NCBI GenBank assembly: GCA_033439295.1
Contig: JAVTLE010000003.1
Coordinates: 2,294,001 to 2,358,000 of the forward strand
DNA from: Deuterostichococcus epilithicus
Taxonomy: Eukaryota; Chlorophyta; Trebouxiophyceae; Prasiolales; Stichococcaceae
Direction: 5' to 3'
DNA length: 64,000 nt
In this document: one piece after another, positions 45,373 through 57,770 of the stretch
How the letters are laid out: each line of letters starts with the position of its first letter
Position numbering within the stretch: position 1 is the stretch's first letter
The notes under the pieces: generated by a model
Told to the model about the DNA's origin: nothing
Database searches by the model: none
What the model saw: only the letters and a program-made list of their open reading frames with translations
Program-made: the position numbers and the translations under genes

Positions 45373-48300
45373 CTAAAGCTGCGTCACCGTTGGCAGCCGC
45401 TCGGCACCATCCCCGTAGATGTCCCACTGCGGCAGCGACCCCCAGCACCGCTGGAACGCAGGGCTGACCAGCACTTCGTGCGGCGATGGTGCCGCAAATT
45501 GGTCGTCCAGCCACCGCTGCGCCATGCCAAACAGGTTGATCTGCTTTGGCGCCGGCGCGGGTGCCAGGGTGGCCGCCGAGCCCGCCGCCGGCAGCGGGGC
45601 GGTGGCGGGCGCTTCTGCTGCAGCAGCCTTCCTTGCCAACAACTGTGCGACCTCGTCGTCGAACTGGTGCTTTGCGGCCGACTCCTCGTGCGGCCGGTGC
45701 ACCATGTACGCCCGCGGATGCACGATATACCTGCAGCAGTTCAGGGTTTATTGGCGGAAGGCGTTGCCCGGGAACGTTTTGTCACAGATGTTTCGCATGG
45801 TCCCTCAGGAGAAGGGTGACGGCCTTTGCTACATGTAAAACAACACGCCGCAAGGGCATTTGATGCGCTTCAAAAGCCCCAGTTGCGGCCAGGCGGCAGC
45901 CCGGGGCAGCAACACGCCAGGAGGTGGCGCCACAACTGGGCGTTGACGCACCTGAAGCCCAGGTCGTTCACCAGGATGTGCAGGTGCTGCAGCTTGTTCT
46001 TGCCATACCCTGCGCAGATGTGACACGTGACCTGGCTCGTCGACTTGGTGAGGACGGCCATTGAGCGCTAAAGCCTCAAGCCAGCATCTGGGTGTGGCTG
46101 AGCAGTTCACGTGGCATGGGCGACCAGGTTCGCCACAGGCATGTTGATGCCGCCGCCTTTGCTTTGAACGCCTTCGGGACCATCAAACAAGGCTTTTGCG
46201 GCTCATTACCTCTGTAGCGCACGTCGAAGACGCCAACATCTCGCCGCCTTCCGATCCACCACGGCTCAAACCTGCGGCAGCATCGATGCTGACATCACAC
46301 CCTGATCAATAGCAGCTATCAGATGGTGTATGCGTATCTTGTGTAGAAGCAGTGTGGCCCTTCATTCCTGAGTTTATGTGTGGCAGCAGCAACCGGCTGA
46401 GCAGATGAGTGAGTTTGGGCCATAAATCCAGGACCGCACAGCTCGTGGGTGTTTGACAGCTCGTAGCTCTCGTCCGCAGTCGTCCACCGGGTGAAGTTGG
46501 TGTCTGTGTGTGCCGGATCAAAGCCGCCCTGGAGGCAGACACACCCGTGTTGCATTTGGCACCGGGGTCATGGATGGTTAGGAGCAGGATTGGGTCAAGC
46601 TTTCGTGACCATCAAGGTCGGGAGGTTGACCAACGAGCAAGCAAGCAAGCAAGCCAGCAAGCAAGCCAGCAAGCCAGCAAGCAAGCAGCGGCGGCAACCT
46701 GCAGGAAGTAGCGGAAGCCCTCGCCATCCCACAGCGCCGTCGCTGCCGCCTTGCCGCCTGCGCAACAGCCACGGACACTGTGTGCGCTTCTGACAGGCCG
46801 CCACATCAACAAGAATGGGAGTGCTGACGCCGGGGATCAGGGCTGCTGCTGCGGGCGAGTCCGGCAGCGGGGCGCCTGCCGCAGTGCAGCACAGTTTCCT
46901 CGCCCAGATCGCAGGCCCTGTGCTTGGTGCGTTCCTCTCCCCTCTTGGCAAGCGGCGAGCTGTGCTGCTTCCACTTTCGAGTCGGCACCCAGCATCCAAA
47001 CGGGAGCTTGACAACGGGACAGCTCTGAGACAGAAGAGGGTTTCAACACCCTGAGTCCCACCTTCGGCGGCCTGCACTGCCCAGTCCATGACCCAGGTCT
47101 GAAAGGTCGGGACCACCACCAGCCGCCGGTGATCCGTCATCTGCAGCAGCTCCTGATACCTGCACACGAAGGCGAAAGCATGTCTGAGATATCTTGAGGA
47201 GATGCTGAGGAGATGCTGAGGGCATCTGGGGGCGTTGGAGGTCCGGGCGGTCATAGCTGGGAAGCGCACAGCAGCAACAAGCGTCCGCATGTGGCGCCAA
47301 TGCTTGCAGCTGAACAGGCCAGCGGCGTGGTCCGACAGATGCAAGGAGCAGCGGGTGTGCGGCCCCGTGGGATTCCGGGATTGCAATAGCGACAGGCGCA
47401 CCTCTGTGTGTCATTGACGATGGCGGCAAGGTCGGTGCCGATGAGCATGTCCAGGTCTCCCAGCATGACCAATTCCGTCTCCGCCGCCAGCAGCGCCAGA
47501 TTCCGCAGGCTGTTGATCTGCAGGGTAGCAGAGCAGTCGAGCTTGGCGCTATCCAATCCGCTGGTGCTGCACCAAAGTGTTGCAGGTCCGTAGGGAGGGA
47601 CACATAGGGTGCGGCTGCAAGCGCAAGGCGCTGCAGGGTTTAGGGTTTAGGGCAGGTCCGCCCTGCTGTTGGCCAAGCGGTGCGCGCTGCCGCAAAACGA
47701 GGGAACAGGAATATGCTGTGATGCTCACCGGAAACAGTTTGGCGGCGGTGGCGTCCTGCAGCTGCTCCGACACCACCAGCACGTCCATCTGGCAGGCGCC
47801 TAAGTCCTCCAGCCTGCGATGCAAACGGGCAGTTTGTCTGTTCGAACCTGTGCTCACTGGGGCATGGGTGCGCCATCAGGCTGGCGACGTCAGACTACCA
47901 CGGCGAAGACGCAACACCAGGGCACCCTGAGACGCGATTGCAGCCCCGCGCACCTGTCGTGCTCGGCCTTGATGGCCGCGACATCCGCGGCTATCTTGGC
48001 CTCCGCACCCGCATCACCCGCCAGCACGCCCACATAGTAGGCGAGCGACATCGCGGAGCCCCAGGAGCGGCACAGCGCATCCAGCATGGGCTGCCGGCTG
48101 ACGGTGGCGATGACAAACATGGTGACGGCTGTCGCCGCGCGCGGCTGGGCGCTGCGGAACACCGCCTCCACCTCCAGCCTGCATGCGGCGGCGGTCAGGC
48201 AGGAGATGAAGGTCTGAACGATACTGGCACTCAGGGTCCAGTGTCACTGCAGCGGCAGCGGCAGCGGCTGCGGCAGCATCAGAACGGCCCTCGAGGCACC

Positions 48301-49707
48301 GCCCACAATGTGGTTCTGTCGATGTATTCTTCCGCAGCTCTGCAGGATGCGGCATTGCGTTGCCAGGTCTGGCGCCTCACCTGGCCGGCCGCGCATGCAT
48401 GAAGTCATCCACGCTGAAGGGTTTGCCCGCGTGTGGCTCCTTCATACAAGACTCCAGGTCCACTGTGCGGTCTGCTGTTTGTTTGCTTGTCTGGCTGCTG
48501 TTCCTCTGCCCACGGTGTGTTGATGCCTTCTTGAGCGGCATTCCCAGCGGCGCAATCCGCTGCTCTCGATTGCTGTGCTTGCTGCTCCACTGCCTCTGCG
48601 GCGGCGGTCGTGACGGCTTTGCTGACGCCTCCCCGGCTGCTGTCCTCGTTGTCGCCTCACCACCAGCCGCCGCATTGTCATCACTGTTGCTGCCGGCTGC
48701 GGCGTGGCCGTTGCTGACGCTCCTTTCTGCCAACGCCTGGCCAGTGGCGTCTGTCATTGATCCGTTGCCTGCTGTGGATGCTGTACCCGCATCGTCATCA
48801 CTGCCACTGCCGTCCGCTGCACCGCTGTCGTGGCTGTGGCTCTCGGCGGGTACCTTACCGGCTGCTGCTGCAGTCAACTGCCTGTAAGCTGGGGAGTCCG
48901 CGCCTGCAGTGTCGCTGCTGCCGCTGCCATTGCTCTCTGCTGTGCTTTCGCTGATGCCATTGCCGCCAGCGGCGTTGTTGGCTGGCAGCGCAGAGTGCCG
49001 CAGAAACGCCTGCCGCCACGGCCGCAGGCCCCCCGCCGAGCTGTGCACCACGCCTTGCGAGACGCCACCAAACAGGCCCCTGGCCCCGTGGCTGAGCCCG
49101 GGCAGGCCATACAACAGCAGGCACAGGCCTGCACGTCAGCACGATCTGCCGTCAAGCGAATGTTACACCGCACCATCTGGGACAGCCCCTGAATCCACCG
49201 CGGAGACTTCAATCGAGCCGCCGATTGCAGGCTGCACGCGGTGCTCGGGCATTTGCTGCCAAGCTATCTAAGCCTCTGCCAGCCTGAAAGGTGGGCCGGG
49301 ACAGCCTTGCGCCGCAGCGGCACTGCAGCCAAATCTAGAGAGCATCAATGCTTCAAGTGTAACGATCGTTGGATCGTCACGATGCCAGGCAATCGATCAC
49401 GAGCGCAGCATCCTCGCTGTTAGCACAAGGGGAGAGCGCCGGCAGCGCAGTGCTTCCATGAACTGCCGATGCTGGGCAGGTATCACCACCCCGATGCGAA
49501 ACCGCTTGCAGCGAGTACTACAAGCAGTCGGGTGTCCGGCCTACCTAGCAGTAAGGCGGCGGGAATCAGTCCATTGCGCACGATGGAGGACGCTGTCCAC
49601 TCTCGGCCGGTGCCAGCCTTCAATGCCGCCTCGGGAACGCTGGCGCTGACGGTTGACAGCACCGGCACCCACTCTTTGCCGGAATTGGGTCTCGCATCAA
49701 GCCGCAT
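45373..49707 (-). CDS. GT49 (LARGE/B4GAT1-type) glycosyltransferase, paralog A
   Basis: This is a type II Golgi-type membrane glycosyltransferase. Exon 1 (49707-49545, phase 1) joins 49128 to make a signal-anchor helix (NGLIPAALLLGLCLLLYGL). A long Ser/Asn/Ala-rich stem follows, ending KPFSVDDFMHARPAR. Catalytic exons then carry VFVIATVSRQ-like FVIATVSRQPMLDALCRSWG, INSLRNLALLAAETELVMLG with the DLD nucleotide-sugar/metal motif, HRRLVVVPTFQTW, FDPAHTDTNFTRW, FEPWWIGRR, GYGKNKLQHLHI and HPRAYMVHRPH, stopping at 45373. The block from TNFTRW through FEPW, GYGKNK and a His-Pro-His-like end matches the second domain of LARGE (TNFAKW, FEPYVVVRR, GFGWNK, MIHMPHAPS). Donor and acceptor sugars are unknown; cell-wall or glycoprotein glycan synthesis is likely. 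Confidence 0.88.
46636..46687 (-). repeat. AAGC/CAGC tetranucleotide microsatellite beside a splice donor of GT49 paralog A
   Basis: About thirteen four-base units of AAGC with CAGC variants lie at the 5' end of the intron that follows the exon ending FRYFLQ on the minus strand. It is close enough to the donor to affect splice-site pairing, which is speculative. Confidence 0.9.
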
Positions 49708-50431
49708 GCGGATGTGCGGATAGCCGGCAGTGTCGATGCAGCCGCTTGCACAGCTGGGAGATCCGCCTGCTACGCTCTCAAGGCAGGCCGCCGGCCTGCA
49801 GGCAGCTTGCCTGCATTCCTCCAGCAGTAGAACTTACGCGTAACAGTGGTGGCACGATCGCAGTGCAGCACGGCAGTGCTTTGTGCGGAAGGGGAATGCG
49901 AGTGGATTTCACGGTGATAATGACGCTAGGCCGCGAGAAGGGGTGCCGCCGCCCTCCAACGGTGACATAAGGCTCAAGAGGCATCTATGGCGACTGGCGC
50001 CTTCAGATCCTGCAGCGCAGGCACAACAGCTGTTACCCGTACGGGGCAAGGGCATCATTTTGACCTAAGCTACCTCAAGTACTGTTAAAGTCAAGACATG
50101 TGGGGTGTGGTTGTGTCATGCATATAAGTTGACAAACTGCGCCGAGAGCCGTCCATCCGTCCAGACCCACTGCGTCCCTTTCTTCGTGGTGTTGAGGCTT
50201 CAACATCCCAGAGTCACAAGACTTGCAACCTCTGCGACACATGCCGTGGCCGCAATGGGGCCAGGCTGCCGCTGGCGGTCAGGCAGGCGGCTGTAGAGAT
50301 CGTTAAGTAGCTGACATGATCTAAGGCTGCACTGGCAGCGTCGTCGAACTCATTTGCTGTGGCTACCATATGCAGCACATTCAGTGCCGCCGATATGGTA
50401 AACCTCCCCCACTGCAGTAGCATTGTCGATG
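49708..50431. other. Intergenic between GT49 paralogs A and B
   Basis: The stretch is upstream of paralog A and downstream of paralog B (both minus). A short inverted repeat-like AACGATCGTT occurs just to the left, at about 49362. No coding exon or clear promoter element was recognised. Confidence 0.45.
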
Positions 50432-53400
50432 TCAAGATCCAACATTCATCGCAACCTTGGATCCTGTCAAGGTGACACTGGTCACGGTGGCGACCGGCTC
50501 CCCCTCCGGCCCAAACACATCCCAGTGCGCCAGCTGGTCGCGACATCGCCGGAACGCCGGCATTACCAGCGCCTTGTACTTGTCATGCGCCTTCCACTGC
50601 TCCGCAAACCAGTCATCTGTCTTCTTGAAGACGCTGAAGTCGTGCTGCGCGGGCGTCGCCGCTGCGGCCGATGCCTGTGCGGGCGATGCCTGGCCCAAGT
50701 CGTCAAGGAATTGCTTCTTGGCGGGCGACGCCGGGTGTGGGCGGTGCACCAGGAAAGCGCGCGGGTGCACCACGTAACTGCGGCAGCAGGGCACAGCTCA
50801 CTCATCTCGATCATCAACTGCAAGCGCCAGCAGCGGCTTTGGGGCAACAGCAGAGGCGTCGGCAGGGTGCGCGGACGGACTGCAATTGTCAAGATCCGAC
50901 AGGCCACATGGTGATGCACCTGAACTTGAGAAGTTGCAGTGAGGCCTGGAGTTGCTGGACCTTGTTCTTGCCTGTGCCCAACAGGACAAGGTTCAACATC
51001 AGCGCTCCACAATGCGGCCAGCACCCATGCTACCTAATTCAGCCAGTTCGTGGCACCACCGGCGTACCGTAGCCGCGGTAGCGCACGTCCCACACGGGCA
51101 CCTCACTGCGCCGTGCGATCCACCACGGCTCGAAGCTGCGTGGGTGGTGCAACGCTCGACGTGTCAGTGGGGAAGCACCTCCGTTGCCAGAAATTCGCGG
51201 AAGTGCGCCTCATGCAGTGGCAGTGCGACCGCACGTTGCTGACAATTGTCAGACTTTCATTGGGGTGTGACAACGATCCGCTTTGACGCACCTGGCGTAC
51301 GTCTCCTCGAGAAGGTAGGCCTCCGTGGTGGTGACCCACTTGGGAAAATTGGTGGCTTCGTGCGCCGGGTCGTAGCCGCCCTGCATCCCTCGAACCAAAC
51401 ACAATCGAGACCTGGTTCAACGGCAACTGTGAGGCAGCGATGTGGGCGACAGCGGTTGGCATTACGAGAGGCATCGGTTCTCAGGTACGCGCCGGTGCTG
51501 CATGCAGGTCCGCCTGTCAAGTTCGGGCATGCAGGTTGCTTGACAGCGAAGAGCTGCACCTGGAGGAAATAGCGGAAGCGCGGCGTGCCGTCCCACAGCT
51601 GCGCGGCAACCGCCTTGCCGCCTGCATCCACAAGGAAAAGTAGTCCCTTGAGTTGGCTGTGCGCATGGGCACGCAAAGTCAGTTTGATCGCCAGGTTTGC
51701 ATCTCTTGCAAGTGCAGGTCAGCTGGGCTGCTCTCGGGTGCCGAGAACCTTGGCACGTCACCGCATGGCATCTGCACGTGCCACAACTAACCTGACGCGG
51801 CCTTGAGAGCGGTCTCCAGACTGTCCGTCTCGAAAGCGGGCACAACGACCAGCCGCCTGCCCTCTGTCAGATGCAGCAGCTCCTGATACCTGGGGCACTA
51901 GGGCGGCAGTCAGTATTGGCGCTGTTGCTGAAAAGGCTGCCTCGTTGCCCAGACACAGCAGGACCTGGTTTCACATCGCTTCTGCAGAATGCACATGCTT
52001 TGAACCCACTCACACAGGGCACAGAAAGGCTGAGCAAACGCACTGGACGGGGTCGGCAGCTGCGGTGGCGAGGCCAGCGCCGGCGAGCAGGTCCAGGTCG
52101 CCCAGCATGACCAGCTCCGTGCGCGCCGCCAGCAGCGCCAGGTCGCGCAGCGCGTTAATAGGGAACAGCTTGAGGGCGGCGGCGTCCGCCAGACGCTCGG
52201 AGACGACGAGCACGTCCAGTTGGCAGGCACGTGCCGCCTCCAGCCTGCTGCACGAGCTGGCAATGTTGAGCAGCTGACGAAGTGCAGACCCAGGGTAGTA
52301 GGTTATGGCGCAGACAGAGACAACCTCAAGCAGGCTGCTGCAGCATGATGGATGTGGCAGGCGGCAGGAGAGCAGCGCCGGGCAACGAGACAAGAACTTC
52401 GCGGTGCACACAGCAGCAAGGGTGGTTGATGCCGAGCAAGACTTCAGTGCAGTTAAAGTCACACCTTTCAAACTCATCCTTGACGGCTGCTGTCGCGTTG
52501 GCTATAACGGTAGCACCGGTGGGGTCGTCCGCGAGCACGCCCACGTACACTGCCAGGGAGATGACGGAGCCGTAGGACTCGCACATGCCGGCAATCATGG
52601 CCTGCCGGCTGAGGGTGGCGGTGACAAGCATGGTGACCGCGGTAGGCTTCCGTGGCAGCCGGCTGTTTAAGGCGGCCTCAACCTTCAGCCTGCAAGTAGC
52701 GATGCGTGTTGGAATTGAAACCTCAGCCTGGATGTCCTGCTGTCATGGGATCCTTCCCTGCAAGGCTCATCTGCAGGCAGCTCCTGACCAGGCAGCTGAG
52801 AGAATGAGCTTTCTGCTGGAAGCATCGGGCACAGGCTTATATAGTGCAACGTATGTTGAGCTTCCACAGTGCTAGCAGCGTCCTACCAGCAAAGCTGAAA
52901 GGTCACCTAGCAGGGCGGGCGTGCAAAAAGTCGTCGACGGTGAAGGGCTTGTCGGCGCCGTGCACCTTCAGGCACGCCGCCATGTCGACCGGCACCTGCG
53001 CCTGCTCTGCCCCCGCCAGGATGGCGGCAATAGCAGCGTCCTCAGTAGTTGAGGGCTTGCTTGGGGTGGACGAGGTGCTGTTGCTGTCGTGGCTGCTTTC
53101 TAGTAGTGAAGAGCTGCTTCTGCTGTTGCTGCTGCTGCTGTTGGTACGTTTGCTGGTTGCAGATGCACCTTGCTGTGCAAGGCTGTCTAGTGCCGCCGCC
53201 GTTGCAGGCTCAGCGGCAGCAGGCTTGTACAAGGACCGCTGCTGCTGCGCCGTTAGGTCGTCACGTTCGCTGATATGTTCGTTTACCATTCGCGGCGCCA
53301 GATGCTTGTCGAGCGGCTCGGTGACCAGAGCCTCTGGCGCAGCCTGCAGGCGCACAGCAAGCAGAGGCCGCTGCTGCATCAGCACTGCCGAGGCTGCCAC

Positions 53401-53855
53401 GCGGGCGGCGGCCTGAGCACTGGCGAGGCTGCGGCCGAGGACTGCCGCATCTGCAGGGGGCTGGATCCCAAGGGAAGGCGCATCCATGAGCAGGTACAGC
53501 CCTGCACATGAAGAAAGGATTGGTGACGAGTCAACCGTGAAAACAAGCTGAAGCCAGGGGATGTTTTTTGTCCATTATGAGGGAAACTTGTGATGTGCTG
53601 ATGTGTGCTAAAACACCACTGCAAAGCCTTGAATCTCTCGGATACCATTCACTTACATAATAGAGGTGAAGATTGAAGGAGAAAACTTTCCAAGCGAAGC
53701 ATACCGAGCATAAACATGGCAGGGAGGATGCCGAAGAGAACGATGGGGGATGCGGCAGAACACCGACGATGTGCGCTGCCACCGTTTGCTGAGCCCGCCG
53801 ATTGCGTTCGGGTGAACGTCGGCAGATCGTAGAGAGGATTCATCACGTCGGTCAC
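50432..53855 (-). CDS. GT49 (LARGE/B4GAT1-type) glycosyltransferase, paralog B
   Basis: The start at 53855 gives MTDVMNPLYDLPTFTRTQS, then a signal-anchor helix split by a phase-1 intron (SPIVLFGILPAMFMLG + LYLLMDAP), the same position as in paralog A. The stem is Ala/Ser/Gln-rich, with a Ser/Asn run, ending KPFTVDDFLHARPAR. Catalytic exons carry VTATLSRQAMIAGMCESYG, INALRDLALLAARTELVMLG with DLD, GRRLVVVPAFETD, GGYDPAHEATNFPKW, FEPWWIARRSEVPVWDVRYR, GKNKVQQLQ (with an intron after GYG) and HPRAFLVHRPHPAS. The C-terminus ends HWDVFGPEGEPVATVTSV and stops at 50432. All family motifs are present in order and no in-frame stop was seen. It is divergently arranged with paralog C across about 0.9 kb. 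Confidence 0.88.
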
Positions 53856-54732
53856 GAAAGAAAACTGGCTGCCTGTGCTTCACGACACGAGCATTCAGAT
53901 CGACGAGCTGCGAAAGAGTGGCAGTGGCACGTCCTGCGCTTTGCATATTCTTGTGCAGGTTGCGGCCTTGAAACGATCCTTTGACCATTCGAGTATCATT
54001 CTCCGTGCGTCACCTGGACTATGCGGGTGTCGGACTGCCGCCTGCACCTGTCGATCGGAGCCGCAGTCGATGACCCGGCTACAGCCGCAGCACCTCGCAA
54101 AGACCCAAAGAGGGCAATCGGGCAGCTTAATTTCTATGAACTCACTGGAAATGGAACTGCAGCTCGCGTCGAGCCTTGAGACTTCCGCCTGCGTCCATGT
54201 CCATGTCCAGGTTTTACATACCCGAGATCTCTCGGAGATCTCGAGACACTCCTCTCAGCCTTCGCCGACAGTTGGGCGGACACTCCCGAGGAACAACTTT
54301 GCACGGGAGCCTCAAGAAACGTTTGCATCGCCTGGGCTGCTTTCCTCAGTCCACAAGCAAATCGTACGCACATTTGCAACGTTCACGGCGTGTACGTACG
54401 GTGATATTAGGCCTCTGTTTGGCAGCGACGTCACCGATGACGCCCTTCCTTTGGCCTCGAGCACGCAATGACATCTACATGGTCGCTGAAATCGGCATGT
54501 GAGAACCTGTAGCTTGCCGCCAAGGCAACCAACTCAGACTGCGCTGCCATTATTGTCTGATGTGGCCACAGCCCTACTTCCAACATCCAAACAGCCAGAC
54601 CAGCTGGCAGCCGCAGCCCGACATGATCGGAGTCCATAATTTTCTGTGTCACCAAGTCCGTCTTTTGCTGGCGCATCAGCGCCGCAGCGGCCTCATTCAG
54701 CGCATCACCTCGTCACCTACAGCCGCCACGGC
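53856..54732. promoter_or_regulatory. Divergent intergenic region between GT49 paralogs B and C
   Basis: The stretch separates divergent start codons at 53855 (minus) and 54733 (plus). It contains a perfect inverted repeat at 54223-54243. No TATA-like box was chosen with confidence. Confidence 0.4.
54223..54243. repeat. Perfect 9-bp inverted repeat with 3-bp spacer
   Basis: Arms CGAGATCTC and GAGATCTCG flank TCG. It lies midway between divergent GT49 genes and could be a protein-binding palindrome or a chance hairpin. Confidence 0.7.
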
Positions 54733-57700
54733 ATGACAGCGGCGGCGCACAGGCGTTGCTGCGCCACTGCACTGCTGCCTTTTCTGGCAGTCCTCGCGAT
54801 GTACCTGATCCTGGGTGCTCTGACGCTGCGCCCTTCGGGGCGCAGCAGCTCAATAGCCCTGCTTCTTTCTCCGACGCCGGCAGCCGTCTAAACAGCAAGC
54901 CGTGCAGCTGCGACGGGCGGTGCAGCAGCAGCGGCTGCCGCATGTCGAGGCGGCAGAATGGACCGACGCGCCGGCGGGGCAAGATCACAGCGCTGCTAGC
55001 CACAGCCGGGCTGGTCACGGCGTGCAGACTGCTCGGCAGACTGCAGCGCATGGAGCAGCACAGCAGCGGCCTCGCTGACGTGATCAGCGCAGCTTGGCTT
55101 GCCGCTGGTAGCATAGCACATGGGCCACTGTCGCGAGCAAAGCTCGGCGCCACTGCAAGGACCGTGGGTGAGGAGCTCACTGCCTGTATGGCCGAATAGG
55201 TAGACGGTCCCGCTTCGCTGTTCACCGCCGTCGACGACTTCTACATCGCAGGCCCGCCAGGTGAGCCTGTAAGTAGTTGGTTGCACCGACAGCTCTGATG
55301 CGAGGTTCTCGTGCCTGCTACTGCGCAGCTGTAGCATCAGGTGTCCTGGGAGACTCCATGCAAAGCGTGCATTCAGCGCAGCACTACAGCAGACGAGGCC
55401 AAGAACCCAGTGCATCACGTGCGAGTGATATGTCGCCCAGGCCCGCGAACGCTGCCTTTGAAGCTAGATCTTCCTGCTGACTGACAAGCTGTTTCCTGCT
55501 GCTGCCATCGGAGGCTGCACGTTGAGTCCGTGCACCGCAGCCGGCTGCCGCGGCGGCGGGGCTTGGTCACAATGATGCTCACTGCGACGCCCGATCGGCT
55601 GCACATGCTGGACGACCTGTGCCTCTCGTGGCCCTTCGCTGTTTCCGCCGCCTTGTATGTCAGCATCTCTGACGGCAATGATGTGGCGGGGGCGACTCAG
55701 GCGGCGGTGCAATCAGTCTTCGCCAGGTAGCCACTTTCTGTTGCTCGCTGCAGGCATAGGAACGTAAACAAGACTCACAGCTGCATGCCGCAAGGTCGGT
55801 CGTGGGAAGCTTTGCTGAGTGGCCGGCGCCGCAGGGTCGAGGCGCTGCAAGCGTACCAACTGGACATTGCGTTGTATTCAGAGCGCTTCACAGAGGAGGT
55901 GCAGGCGCTATTCCCCAATCAATGCGCTTCGGAACCAGGTGCGCAATATTGGGATTGAGGCGCTTGTTTGGCGGTGGACCTTTGCTTGTCTGCATCACAC
56001 ATGTTCCCCATCTTGGACATCTGCCGTCGACCAGTCAAGTCCATGATTCGCACTCAAAATTGGCGATTGTGATGTGTGTTGCGCAGGCGCTGCTCATGGC
56101 GTCGATGGATCTGGTGATGTTCTGCAATATAGATTTGCTGATCGGCAGTAACCTTGGCCAGGCGCTGGCAGACCCCAGGCAGTGAGGCCATACTTGATAA
56201 TCGACATCTCTCTGGCTGCAATCCTGCGAGCTCATGACTGCTTGGTGGGCCGTCATTGCTTGCTGTCAATCTGAGCCGCCCAAGGCGCCGTGGGAGGCTG
56301 ACACACTGCTAATGGGCTCCACAACCTGAACCAGGTTTGAGGAGATACAAGCGCTGGCAGGCGCCAACAAGATGATCATCATTCCCGCTTTCAAGAGCAG
56401 ACACCCCGAGGTGGCACAGCAAGCAGCTGCAGGTAGGTACGCACATCATGCTGTTGACTGTGTTAGCCACCACCATCTGAAGGTGGCCTTGCTGCATCCT
56501 TGCAATGGCGTGCAGACCTGGCCGCACACTGTGACCGCAGCGATGTCCAGCCCGCTGGCAGCTTGAGACAGCAGCACTGGGAATTCGAACAGGACTGAGT
56601 GCTGACGTGAACTGGCTATGCATGCAGGCAGCAAGGAGGCGGTGGCTTCGATGTGGAAAGAAGATGGGTCTGGGAACCTGAGGTTTTTCCAACAGGGAAA
56701 GTTTCCCAAGGGTCATGGCGGCACGAACTTCACCAAATGGCTGACTGCCGCCGCGCCCTACAAGGGCGATCATAACAGCAGGCAGGCATGGTTCGTTCGG
56801 CGCAGCAGAAAATGGTTGCAATTTCTTGCATGTGAATGAGCTCCTGGCAGATGCTTCCTTTCTGCAAAACCGAGCAGTGCTGCTCGAAGCTCATCAGTTT
56901 TCTGATGCTGCTCATTTCTTGCAGTAGAGCTTTCGAGCCCTGGTGCATCATGTCACGGCGGCACTTTGTGCATTTGACACAGCGTACAGGGGGTACGGCC
57001 GAAACAAGGTATGCTGCGCGTGAATGCTCGTTGACGATTGGGAATGTTTGCAGCTCGGGCATCCTGGTCCTCATTGTAATCCATTTTTCCTCCACCAGGC
57101 GACTGCAGTAAGTAATCTGCCTTCCTCCATCACCACCCCCTGACCTGTGTTGCTGTCGTCTGCAACAGGTGCAGCAGCTGCACGCCCAGGTGCACATACA
57201 CAACTCCAGGTGCTGTTTCTATCTTCTCTTTGGAATGCACAGCATCATAGTGCCGTCGGCAGCACAGATTGCCGCACTGATGTCGCGTGGTGTATTGTTC
57301 ACTCAAGTGTGAGAACTTGGGAGCATCGTAATGCATGGCCAGGCATACCACAGTTTAATGGTGACCGGCGGCACTGATTAATGCATATAGCTTGCTCTGC
57401 AGCTTTGGGGTGCATCCCAGGGGGTTCATGGTCCACCGACCTCATGCAGCATCACCTGCCAGGAGCAGGCAAGGCGTAAAGACTGCGTCATAACTGAGAC
57501 TCATGTGTGCGCTGTCAGCAGGCTGCTCGACTCTCCAGACGCAGACGTCAGTTGCAGAGGCAGTTGTTCAAGGGCCGATGTGCTGCGGCGCCTAGGTTCG
57601 ACAGTCATGTGAACCAGTGGAAGCAGGAGCGTTTCAACATCTACGAGCAGGCAGAGGGCCTTTTCCGGGAGCAGGTGCAACAGATGACGGGTTTCCGGCT

Positions 57701-57770
57701 GCTGGTGACCACCGGCTACAAGCGAAGCCTCCAGACGCTGTCGTGGTGGAAGGTGTGTCGATTTGCATAG
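54733..57770 (+). pseudogene. GT49 glycosyltransferase paralog C, probably decaying
   Basis: The start gives a signal anchor (LLPFLAVLAMYLILG) as in the neighbours, and later exons follow the paralog order: LTACMAE, FTAVDDFYIAGPPG, VTMMLTATPDRLHMLDDLCL, YQLDIALYSERFTEEVQALF, LVMFCNIDLLIGSNLGQAL, NKMIIIPAFKSR, GHGGTNFTKWLTAAAPYK, FEPWCIMSRR, GYGRNK, FDSHVNQWKQERFN and SLQTLSWWK, stop about 57770. Compared with paralogs A, B and D it shows an in-frame TAG at 55197-55199 between LTACMAE and the conserved exon end, one extra A near 55916 (FPINALRN context), one missing base near 56972 before DTAYRGYGRNK, and no recognisable HPRAxxxHRPH motif. The first two exons could not be joined in frame. Sequencing error could explain one change but hardly all. 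Confidence 0.75.

Noticed and set aside
55197-55199. Possible stop-codon reassignment (TAG as sense, as in some ulvophyte algae)
   Set aside because: No other intact gene in the window uses in-frame TAG or TAA, and this gene shows other frame damage, so ordinary pseudogene decay is simpler.
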